From Prevotella sp. CAG:924 (GTDB lineage: Bacteria > Bacteroidota > Bacteroidia > Bacteroidales > Bacteroidaceae): DNA of 38,930 bases. The notes under the pieces are model-generated. The model did not search any database. It was not told the origin of the DNA and saw only the letters and a list, made by a program, of their open reading frames with translations. The position numbers were made by a program, and so were the translations under genes. The first letter of the stretch is position 1. Each line of letters opens with the position of its first letter. Shown in pieces: positions 1 through 8,300 of this stretch. The stretch covers positions 4,202 to 43,131 of the forward strand of contig HF988559.1 of assembly GCA_000431975.1 (NCBI GenBank), read 5' to 3'.

Positions 1-17
1 CAGTAGAATAATACCTA

Positions 18-110
18 CCCCCCCCGCCAGTCTCTCCGTCAAGGCGGTGGGTTCTTTTATATGTCGTAAGGGTTGATGGTTGGGGACCATCGTCTGAGAT
101 ATTTTCAGAC
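18..110 (+). repeat. Structured repeat, copy A
   Basis: This element has a GC-rich hairpin followed by a T-rich stretch, a conserved linker, and a second hairpin (CGTCTGA pairing with TCAGACG, about 91-112). Positions 55-80 are identical over 26 bases to 3061-3086, behind the barrel-protein gene, and similarity continues weakly through the second hairpin. The first hairpin differs in sequence between copies but is kept as a hairpin. It probably lies downstream of a gene outside the window. Confidence 0.6.
20..58 (+). terminator. Probable intrinsic terminator at left edge
   Basis: CCCCCCGCC (20-28) pairs with GGCGGTGGG (43-51) with one mismatch around a 14-base loop. The sequence TTCTTTT follows. 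It would end a plus-strand transcript entering from left of the window. Confidence 0.5.
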
Positions 111-245
111 GCATTATGAGGTATTTCTACATTCGGCACACCATTGTCCGGGCGGGGTGTGCATTCTGACTAATGTTGGAATTGCGCGTGTAATATGTTG
201 GAAATCAAGGTGTAATAAATATGTGAACTAAAGTGAAGTAAAATT

Positions 246-277
246 TTTGGCTATATTTTCATATTTTTGTACTTTTG
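246..277 (+). promoter_or_regulatory. Bacteroidota-type promoter of the barrel-protein gene
   Basis: TTTG at 246-249 is followed by a 20-base spacer and TACTTTTG at 270-277. This is a full match to the Bacteroidota sigma consensus TTTG-N19-21-TAnnTTTG. Transcription would start near 284 and give a leader of about 260 nt before the ATG at 548. The leader contains a small hairpin, ACGATA-TTTG-TATCGT, at about 307-322. Confidence 0.75.
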
Positions 278-547
278 TGTTGGCAAAAAGATAAAGTCAT
301 CAGGAGACGATATTTGTATCGTGGATGTATGTCCTGTCATCCGACCGATTCTTACCGGCTTTTTTATGAAGTTGTCTTACGCTTACTCGACATTGTCAGG
401 TCGAAAGACATCAAGATCAGGATAACTGTCATCGCATCAAGCAGAATCAAATCAGTCGGAAACCGGCACGGCTATGCTGCGAGATTTCGTATTGATTACG
501 GGGCTTGGTTCCGCATACCGCAATTGTAAGTGAGAAAAATTATTTCT

Positions 548-2881
548 ATGAATATGAAAAGTTTTTTTATAACTTTGTTTATTGTGTTCTTGAGCATGGA
601 GGCATACGGTCAGCATGTGTATAAAGGCCATGTGTCGAATGCCAACAATGAGCCCGTAGAATTTGCGAACGTCTATGCAGAGACCGGCGATTCCTCCGGC
701 GTGCACGGTACGGTGTGCGACATCAACGGCGATTTCAAGCTTCAGTCGGACAAGGAGAATCCGGTCGTGAGGATATCATCCGTCGGATATGTCTCCAAGG
801 AAGTCACCCTCACAAGCGATACCACCAATATGATAACGTTGAGCCAGGATGTGACCCTGTTGAATGAGGTCGTCATCAAGGCGCAGCGTCCCCAGTACGA
901 GCTGTCCTCGGAGGGAATGGTCACCAACGTGGCCGGCTCAATCCTTGAGAAGTCCTCTGACGCATACCATCTGCTGAGCCTCGTCCCCGGAATAGAGGTG
1001 AAGGGCGAGTCACTGAACGTGCTTGGAAGGGGCAAGCCCATTGTCTATATCAACGGCCGGCTTGTCCGCAACGAAAATGAGATAGCGACATTACAGCCGG
1101 ATGCCATCAAGAAAGTAGAGGTGATTACCAATCCCGGCGCCAAATACAATGCGAACGTGACGAGCGTCATCAAGATAACGACCAGGAAAAACAGCGAGGG
1201 CTTTGCCCTGGACTCCAAATCCACGTTCGTGGTGAACGAGAAGGGACGTCCGAGCTTCATGCAAAACATATTGGCCGGCTATCACACCGGCAAGTGGGAC
1301 TTCAACGGCCAGCTGTATGGTGCATACACCCAATGGCCGGACGATAAGTACCTTGCGGAGGTCGCACATCTGGACAACAAGATGGAGGTTCGCAACAATG
1401 GCGTCCAGAGCCGCTCCAAGACCCGTCCCTATGGCAAGCTGTCCGTCGACTACGCGCTTGACGACGAGTCGTCCCTAGGAGCCTCTGTAAGTTATGACGG
1501 GACCCTCAGGCTCAAGGGAAATGGCACCGTCTACGGATCAGTGCTCACGGACGACGTTACCGAAGAGAACCTGACAAGCGACTATACCTCGCGTGGACAT
1601 TCCGGAATATGGTCGGGCAATGTCTACTATCTCGGCAAGATAGGAGTGTTCGGCGTTGACTTCAACGGTGACTTCCTTTGGAACAAGAATAATGAGGACA
1701 TGTCGACGAACGACATGACCACCCTGAGCTCAGGAGAGACTGACAAGCAAAACGTAAATACCTCGCGGACGGACCTCTCGCGCATGCTGGCCGGAAAGCT
1801 TGTCCTTGACGCCCCCGTGTGGAAAGGCAGCCTGTCGTACGGACTGGAATATTCGTATGTCAGACGCAACAGCGACTATACCGTGGTGCCACAGGATGTG
1901 GTTGACGGAGAGCAGAGCCTGATCAAGGAAGGCATGGGCTCCATGTTCCTGGACTATACGAGAAAATTTGGCAAGCTGTCCTTCCAGGCCGGTCTGAGAT
2001 ATGAGAACGTTGATTTTAAGTACTATGACCATTCCGTGTTGCAGAAGGCCCAAAGCAAGAACTATTCCGAATGGTTCCCGTCGGCTTCCCTGTCCTGGCC
2101 CATACACAAGGTGAACTTTCAGTTGACCTACGCCTCAGACATCTACCGTCCTTCTTATTACCAGCTCCGCGACGGTGTCGTGTATGACAACAGATATACT
2201 TACGAGTCGGGCAACCCCTTCCTTGACCCTTCGATAAGCCGCAACCTGGGCCTATCGGTAAGCTGGAAATGGCTGTACTTCTCCGGCATGTTCTCACGGG
2301 TCACGGATGAGATCTGCAGCATGCGCCAGCTGTATAAGGATAAGCCTAATGCCGTACTGGCCATATACGAGAACGCGGGCGACTACAACAACATGAGACT
2401 GCAGCTGTCGGCTTCGCCCACCATAGGAATATGGCATCCGCGCGTCAGTTGCATGTTGTACAAGCAGTGGGACTATCCCGTGGAGAGCTATGGCACCCCG
2501 GCCTCATCCATCAACAAGCCCTCGGTGTCATGCAGCATCGCAAATATCTTCGACTTCAGCTGGCTGACAGCGACAGTGACCTATTCGTTCCAGTCGAAGG
2601 GTAATATGGGAAACGTGCAGATCGTACGGGCCGCCCATGATCTTGACCTGTCCTTTTACAAGGCGCTGCTTCACAAAAGCCTGATACTGCAGCTGGACGT
2701 CTATGACCTTCTGGGGACGAATGACAGCTACAGCAGACTGCACACGGGCCCGATGTTTGAGACCTACTATAATGAGTTCTCCACCAGCACGGTGACGCTG
2801 TCTGTGAGATACAAGTTCAATGCCTTGAAGAACAAGTATAAAGGCACGGGAGCCGGCCAGGCTCAGAAGAGCAGAATGTAA
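548..2881 (+). CDS. TonB-dependent receptor-like outer membrane beta-barrel protein
   Basis: This is predicted to be an outer membrane barrel of about 777 residues. An N-terminal signal peptide ends near AYGQ. A carboxypeptidase-regulatory-like domain follows (about residues 25-105, with FANVYAETGDSSG and ISSVGYVSKEVTL), then a plug domain (about 110-210, with LLSLVPGIEV and IKKVEVITNPGAKY), then a long barrel region rich in alternating aromatic strands. The architecture fits the OMP_b-brl_3 type of TonB-linked receptors. No TonB box is obvious and the ligand cannot be told. A GTG 18 bases upstream (530) is in frame, but the ATG at 548 starts directly before the hydrophobic signal sequence and is preferred. 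The gene is monocistronic: own promoter at 246-277 and strong terminator at 3026-3065. No SusD-like partner is adjacent. AGA/AGG arginine codons are used more often than in the nuo genes. Confidence 0.88.
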   Translation: MNMKSFFITLFIVFLSMEAYGQHVYKGHVSNANNEPVEFANVYAETGDSSGVHGTVCDINGDFKLQSDKENPVVRISSVGYVSKEVTLTSDTTNMITLSQDVTLLNEVVIKAQRPQYELSSEGMVTNVAGSILEKSSDAYHLLSLVPGIEVKGESLNVLGRGKPIVYINGRLVRNENEIATLQPDAIKKVEVITNPGAKYNANVTSVIKITTRKNSEGFALDSKSTFVVNEKGRPSFMQNILAGYHTGKWDFNGQLYGAYTQWPDDKYLAEVAHLDNKMEVRNNGVQSRSKTRPYGKLSVDYALDDESSLGASVSYDGTLRLKGNGTVYGSVLTDDVTEENLTSDYTSRGHSGIWSGNVYYLGKIGVFGVDFNGDFLWNKNNEDMSTNDMTTLSSGETDKQNVNTSRTDLSRMLAGKLVLDAPVWKGSLSYGLEYSYVRRNSDYTVVPQDVVDGEQSLIKEGMGSMFLDYTRKFGKLSFQAGLRYENVDFKYYDHSVLQKAQSKNYSEWFPSASLSWPIHKVNFQLTYASDIYRPSYYQLRDGVVYDNRYTYESGNPFLDPSISRNLGLSVSWKWLYFSGMFSRVTDEICSMRQLYKDKPNAVLAIYENAGDYNNMRLQLSASPTIGIWHPRVSCMLYKQWDYPVESYGTPASSINKPSVSCSIANIFDFSWLTATVTYSFQSKGNMGNVQIVRAAHDLDLSFYKALLHKSLILQLDVYDLLGTNDSYSRLHTGPMFETYYNEFSTSTVTLSVRYKFNALKNKYKGTGAGQAQKSRM

Positions 2882-3025
2882 GTAGGGGAGTGGCCGGATA
2901 GTCCCGGCCTTACAGTCCCTTACATGCCCGCGCATGGTGTGTTGGCACTATAGGGCAGCAGACAGTGGGGAAGGTAGACTTCTGCCGTACCCGCCTTGTT
3001 CCTCATCCCATTCATTTCCTTTACG

Positions 3026-3065
3026 GACACCGCCTTGCCGGAGAGGCAAGGCGGTGTCTTTTTTA
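3026..3065 (+). terminator. Strong intrinsic terminator of the barrel-protein gene
   Basis: A perfect 14-bp stem (3026-3039 with 3045-3058) closes a 5-base loop and is followed directly by TTTTTT. It ends the plus-strand transcript of the gene at 548-2881 and forms the first hairpin of repeat copy B. Confidence 0.9.
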
Positions 3066-3118
3066 TATGTCGTAAGGGTTGATGGTATGGGATCGTCTGC
3101 CGGCGTATTTGCGGACGC
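3026..3118 (+). repeat. Structured repeat, copy B
   Basis: This is the second copy of the element at 18-110, in the same orientation. It shares the 26-base identical core (3061-3086) and a second hairpin, CGTCTGC pairing with GCGGACG (about 3092-3114). In copy A the innermost pair of that stem is A-T and here it is C-G, which suggests the fold is kept. From 3119 to the end of ispH at 3268 there is no gene; TGCCACGA (3172-3179) and its exact inverted copy (3247-3254) occur there without clear meaning. Confidence 0.6.
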
Positions 3119-3267
3119 ACGGAGGCGTGTTTCTCCCTCCATCAGATTGTGTACGATGCGATGACCATTCCTGCCACGATATACATTATATAATTCAAGG
3201 TAGAAAGCATACTACTTTTTCTGCTGTCTTATGTGTCGCATAATAGTCGTGGCATTATCAGATCATC

Positions 3268-4128
3268 TTATTTATCTTCCATTTTCAGTAAGGCATCACG
3301 ACATTCTTCCATGAGCCATTTGGGAGTAGAGGTGGCTCCGCAGATACCCACTGTTTCGATGCCGTGGAGCCATTCCGGTAGGATCTCGGAGGCCGATTCG
3401 ATCATGAAGCTGTTGGGATTGACATCGTGGCAGCGCCGGAAGAGCACCTTGCCGTTGCTACTCTTACGTCCGCAGACGAAGAGGACAAGATCATGGCGGG
3501 AGGCGAACTCGGCGATGTGGGGCAGTCGGTTGGCTACCTGCCGGCAGATGGTGTCGAAGCTCTTGAAAGTGGCGTCGGGAGAGATGTGCGACTGGATGTA
3601 GTCGATGATCTGGTGAAAGCCGTCGAGACTTTTCGTTGTCTGTGAGTAGAGATAGATGTCGCGGGTGAAATCGAGCCGTCCGACATCCTCGAGGTTTTCA
3701 ACGACGATGGCTCTCTGACGGGTCTGTCCTACGAGTCCGAGCACCTCGGCGTGTCCGCTCTTTCCGAAGATCACGATCTGTGCCTCGGGATTGGCGTCCG
3801 ACTGATGTTTGATTCTACGCTGCAGGGCAAGTACCACCGGACACGTGGCATCGATGATCTCGATATTGTTTTGTTGCGCGACAGTGTAAGTGGCAGGTGG
3901 CTCACCGTGGGCACGGAGAAGCACCTTACAGTCGTGCAGACGGCTCATCTGCTCGTGGTCGATGGTCACCAGTCCTTGACGGGAGAGCCGTTCCACTTCC
4001 ATGCCATTGTGAACAATGTCACCGAGACAGTAGAGCCGGTCGTTGGTGGCCAGCTCCTCTTCGGCTTTTTTGATGGCAGTGGTGACGCCAAAGCAGAAAC
4101 CACTGTTGCTATCGATTTCTATAGTCAT
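3268..4128 (-). CDS. ispH: 4-hydroxy-3-methylbut-2-enyl diphosphate reductase (IspH/LytB)
   Basis: IspH is the last enzyme of the non-mevalonate isoprenoid pathway. It reductively converts HMBPP to IPP and DMAPP with an oxygen-sensitive [4Fe-4S] cluster. The 286-residue protein keeps the three cluster cysteines in GFCFGV (Cys12), DATCPV (Cys96) and FDTIC (Cys195). It also has the substrate-binding His40 (HNG), His74 (RAHGEP) and the GHAEVLG segment with His126 and Glu128. The frame is open upstream to 4170, but the ATG at 4128 gives the normal family N-terminus (MTIEIDSNSGFCFG). It lies 134 bases after the DUF1573 gene on the same strand with no clear promoter in the gap, so it may be the distal gene of that operon or have an unrecognised promoter. 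Confidence 0.95.
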   Translation of the reverse strand: MTIEIDSNSGFCFGVTTAIKKAEEELATNDRLYCLGDIVHNGMEVERLSRQGLVTIDHEQMSRLHDCKVLLRAHGEPPATYTVAQQNNIEIIDATCPVVLALQRRIKHQSDANPEAQIVIFGKSGHAEVLGLVGQTRQRAIVVENLEDVGRLDFTRDIYLYSQTTKSLDGFHQIIDYIQSHISPDATFKSFDTICRQVANRLPHIAEFASRHDLVLFVCGRKSSNGKVLFRRCHDVNPNSFMIESASEILPEWLHGIETVGICGATSTPKWLMEECRDALLKMEDK

Positions 4129-4262
4129 AGTGTCTTGTCTGTCTTTGAGGGCATACTCCAAAGGAAGCACGTCTTTTCTGTGAACCGTCTTTGTTGACAG
4201 GCATTACCCGGATCCATCTTAGGCGGGCAGGATCATGCTTTCCTTGGCTTGTCCTTGTTTTG

Positions 4263-5333
4263 TCAGTCTTTGTTTACAAGAATATTGATGATCACCTTCG
4301 TATGGTTGGGATCGTTCGTGATCATGAGGATACGGGGCTTGGAACGGGCAGAACGGAGAATACGCTCAATGGCCGTGATCTTCATCTTTGCCGACTGTCC
4401 GGGCTGGATCTTGGTGTCACTTAATGATACTTGTATTCCGGCTGTGAACATCTGCAGAGAACGGATGTCAAGGGTAGACCGGCCATTATTGGTGAGGATG
4501 ATCTCACCTTTTAATTTCTTCTTTCCATTGAAGCTGCCGAGTTTCAGGGAGTCGGTGGACAGGGAGAGCGATGGCGCTGCAGCCAGCTGCTCGGCCGTCA
4601 TATTCTCGAAGTTGGGTAAGAGAACGGCAGATACACTGATCTCTTTGTCGGCGGACACCTTGTCGCCAGGATACATACCGAGATACACGGAAGTTTGTGT
4701 CAGTCCGAAGTCGCGCAGGGAGCGCGGGTCGAGGATGATGGTAACAGTGCCGCCACGATGCGGCTTGATTTTGGATGGCGATACCTCAGCCTTCAGATAG
4801 GGAGGCAGGTGCATCACGACGGGTTCGACGGTATTGGTGGAGTTGTTGTAGATGTGGATACGCTGATAAGGTCTGTCGGAACGGTTGACATTATCAAACT
4901 CAATATCGTTGGCTTCCGCCTGGACATCGCCAAGAACGAAGGGATACTGTCCTTTGAAGTCGATGACCTCTTCTACCACGACACCACGAAGGGCAAGAAC
5001 AACGGGTGTTTCCGATCCGTTGCTGTAGATGCCTACTCGTTTTTCAAAGTGTCCCATTGTGGCAGCGTCATAGGTGATGCTGACCTGAAACGATTGACCA
5101 GCGGGAATTTCCCCTTGTGGATAGTTCACGTCGGTACATCCGCATGAGCTTCTGACCTGAGTGATCTTCAGAGGCTTGCGGCCGGTGTTGCTAAGTGTAA
5201 ACTGGGCCGTGACAGGACGGCGGAAGAGTACCTGGCCGAGATCGACCAAATCTTGATTGAGGGTGAGACGCTGAGCCGATGCTCCCAAAGAGAAAAGGAG
5301 CATGGCTGCGGCAAGGATATGTCGTGTATTCAT
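4263..5333 (-). CDS. DUF1573 domain-containing secreted protein
   Basis: This 356-residue protein starts with a signal peptide cleaved around GASA-QR. The first domain (about residues 20-120) is a typical DUF1573 immunoglobulin-like fold with the signature SSCGCTDVNYP and the preceding FTLSNTGRKPLKI. A further beta-rich stretch (about 130-230) and a C-terminal repeat (about 250-356, with ILTNNGRSTLDI and PGQSAKMKI) look like additional ASH/DUF1573-type domains. Such proteins are common in Bacteroidota and their role is unknown; a periplasmic or surface location is inferred. It starts 6 bases after the stop codon of the large macroglobulin-like gene, so the two are almost certainly cotranscribed and may act together. 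Confidence 0.85.
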   Translation of the reverse strand: MNTRHILAAAMLLFSLGASAQRLTLNQDLVDLGQVLFRRPVTAQFTLSNTGRKPLKITQVRSSCGCTDVNYPQGEIPAGQSFQVSITYDAATMGHFEKRVGIYSNGSETPVVLALRGVVVEEVIDFKGQYPFVLGDVQAEANDIEFDNVNRSDRPYQRIHIYNNSTNTVEPVVMHLPPYLKAEVSPSKIKPHRGGTVTIILDPRSLRDFGLTQTSVYLGMYPGDKVSADKEISVSAVLLPNFENMTAEQLAAAPSLSLSTDSLKLGSFNGKKKLKGEIILTNNGRSTLDIRSLQMFTAGIQVSLSDTKIQPGQSAKMKITAIERILRSARSKPRILMITNDPNHTKVIINILVNKD

Positions 5334-5339
5334 AATTCT

Positions 5340-8300
5340 TTATTTTGTTACATTATAACTGTGGGCACCTTCCCTGCCGGAGAATTCCGGGCTATAGGCG
5401 CATTGAGCTGTACAGCTTCCACTCTCATACTGACCATCGCGGTCGATGTAGTAGTCGGTTTCGACAACGTGTGTTCCTTTGGCCATGCGGTCGAAGTAAT
5501 AGCTGGTGGCATTGTCATGAGGAGTGCAGTAGTAGCCCCAATGATAGCCGCTGAGCTGACCGACGGGCTCGAGGCAGGCCGCACGTTTGTCTTCCACCTG
5601 TACGAAGTCGTAGTCGCGGTCGGCTGTGAGGGTAATCCGGATGCGGATCTTATCGCCTACCTTGAGGTTGGCCTGCTTGCCGGTGATCACTTCGCCTGTA
5701 CGCGGATTGAGCACCTCCCGTTTCACGCTGATGCCGGAGGCGGTAGAGGTGATTGCTGATGAGGGCTGGAAGAACTGTGCATAGACAGCGCCCCAGGAGG
5801 TGCCGTCAGAGGTCTTCTCGATGGTGAGCTCCTTGGCGGAGGTGTTGCTGATCTGTGTCTTCACATAGCCGAGTCCTGCTGTACCGGCAGGGAGCTTGAC
5901 GGTCTGGCCGTCGACGCTGATCGTGCTGTTGTCTCCCGATCCGAGGCGGCTCATGTCGATGTTGCCCTTATCGGATGCATGCGTGTCGTCTACGAGGAAG
6001 GCGTAGACGGCATTGACCGTGTTGATAGGGGTGTCCCAGGCTTGTGTACGTTTTTCCTGAAGGAGCCAGCGGCGCATTTCGTCGACCGTTGTCGTGTCGG
6101 AGGGTGTCAGCTGCTGGAGTGCCTCGATGGCGGCGACTTCTGTGGGGATGCGGTAGTCACGCCATGAGTACAGCGCCTTCTTCGTGTCGAAGTAGCGGCC
6201 AAGATCCTCGCGATAGACAGAATACTGACGGATGCTCTCGACAAACTCCTTGGCACGTTGTGTCTTGCCATAATGGTTGAGGATGATTGCCGCATTGGCC
6301 TTGCCGTAGATCGTGAGGCCTGTCGGCATCTTTTCCAAAAGACTTACGAGGTAATTGATGTCATTGTTCGGCTTATGGCCGGACAGGGTGAAAGTGTAAA
6401 GGATATGACATGCCGTCTCGCTGGGCTGCAGGTTCTTCGCACCCTCTTTCTCTGCCTTCTTCAGTCGGGTGACCTCATCGGCAATCTCTTTGTCGAGATA
6501 GCTGATGGCACGGTTCTGTACCGACTGCAGGAGGGTGGGCAGTGCTCCGGTCATCTTGTTGAGGCGGGCGAGGGTCTCAGCGACGGTCGCCGTCATATGG
6601 ACGCTTCCTGACATGCCCGGCCACCAGGGGAAGGAGCCATCGGAGAGTTGCAGCTTCTGAAGATCGCTGATCTGCGTATTCAGACGGGCTGCAAGGGTGG
6701 AGCTGTCGAGGAAGGTGGCAATCTGTTGGCGCTGTTGTGTCTCGCGTGTCGCGTCGGCTACCCATGGTGTCTCGTTGAGTACCATGGTCTTCAGCTCGTT
6801 GTTCTTGGAGAGTTGGGACGCAAGGGAGGTCTCTGCTCCTTTCTCCATTTGCCACTGCTGAATCGTCTGTGCGATGCGGGGTGACGAGGTGAGCAGTTGC
6901 TGGCCGATCGTGTTGGCATAGATGGCCGTGGCGATCGAGATGGAATTCTTTTCAGAAGGAGAAGCCACGGACGGCAGTGCCTGGATCATCAGCCATGCGG
7001 GATGGTTGGTGTATTCGAGGGTGAGCCGGCGTTGTGAGGACCCTTCGGGGAAGAGGCCGGCCAGGTCGACAGTGGTCGTGCCGGCATTATGCTGAGTGAT
7101 GGGAGTAGTATTGATGACGGGCTCCTGGTCGGGAAGCAGTGGCAGCCAGTGCTGCTCACCGTCGCTGTATCCTCTGCCTTCGGCTGTCACACGTGCGATG
7201 TAAAGGTAGGTGTCGTTGCTGTAACCCTGTAATGCCTTGGCATCGATGGGGAAGGTGACGGTCTCGGTCTGCTGGGCCTTGACGGTGAACGGACGCGCGA
7301 GCGAAAGCACTACCTTCTCGGTCTCGGGATCGATGATCTCGAGGCGGGCTGTTCCTGACACCTGCTTCTCCGATGTGTTGAAGATGCGGGTGCTGACAGT
7401 GGCCTTGTCGTTCTGACGGAGGAAACGAGGCATGTTGGGTTGCACCATGACGGTCTTAGAGGCAACGGCATCGGCCGAGAGCGTTCCGTAGTGCATATCC
7501 TTGTCGTGAGCCAGTGCCATGAAATGCCAGGTGGTGATGCTTTCGGGCAGTGTGAAATGCAGGCTCACCTGTCCTGTCTTATCGCTGGTCAGTGTGGGCA
7601 TCCAGAAGGCGGTCTCGTTGAGATTGTCACGGATGGCGGTGACGGCCTGGTCGGCAGGGAGAGTGGTGGCTTCCTCTCCAGTCTCTGTTGATTTCTCTTT
7701 CAGTTCGCTGCTCTCCGGAGCGATATTACTGTCTGTGGCAGTTCCGGTTATAAAGGCAACTTGTTTCTGGTTGGTAATGGCGTTGGCGGCGCTGCGGGAG
7801 TAGACGATGGTAGGCTTGCGCAAGCCTCCGGTGGTCTGATAGAGGAAACGGTTGTCGTATGCGAAGCCATCCAGGATGCTCTCGTCTATATGAGAGAATT
7901 TGAGTGTGGCTACGCTCAGGCTCTTAAATGCCTGGAAACCGTAGAGACCAATGGTGGCATTGGTGCCGCCATACCATTGTGTGTAAGGAAGACTGTTGAC
8001 AAAGCTGTAGCCGAAGTTCCAGTTGTGACGGGCGATCTGGTCCAGACTCTTGTCGTACATGGCGGCGAGCAACTGTGTCTTGGCCGGCTTACCGTCAGGC
8101 TGTCTGATCTGCAAGGTCCAGTCTTCCGTGGTACCGGGTGTCAGCCGGTCGCGGAAAGTTTTCCATGTGAGTTGGAGGTGTGTGTCAGGGATAGGACGGG
8201 TGATCTGTGCGGTGTGCTTGTAGAGATGTCCGCGGAGCACCCATGCGCAGGTGATGGTCAGTCCGTCACCATATTGGGGCTTATAGCTGAATTTCTGTGT

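Noticed and set aside
275..529. 84-codon frame ending directly before the receptor gene
   Set aside because: Its start codon lies inside the -7 element of the promoter, so it would not be on the transcript from that start. The Arg-rich sequence has no recognisable motif. An internal start (329) cannot be excluded but has no support.
3172..3254. Exact 8-base inverted repeat TGCCACGA / TCGTGGCA
   Set aside because: The 67-base spacing, short arms and lack of a T-tract or gene boundary make a terminator or mobile-element end unlikely; it may be chance.
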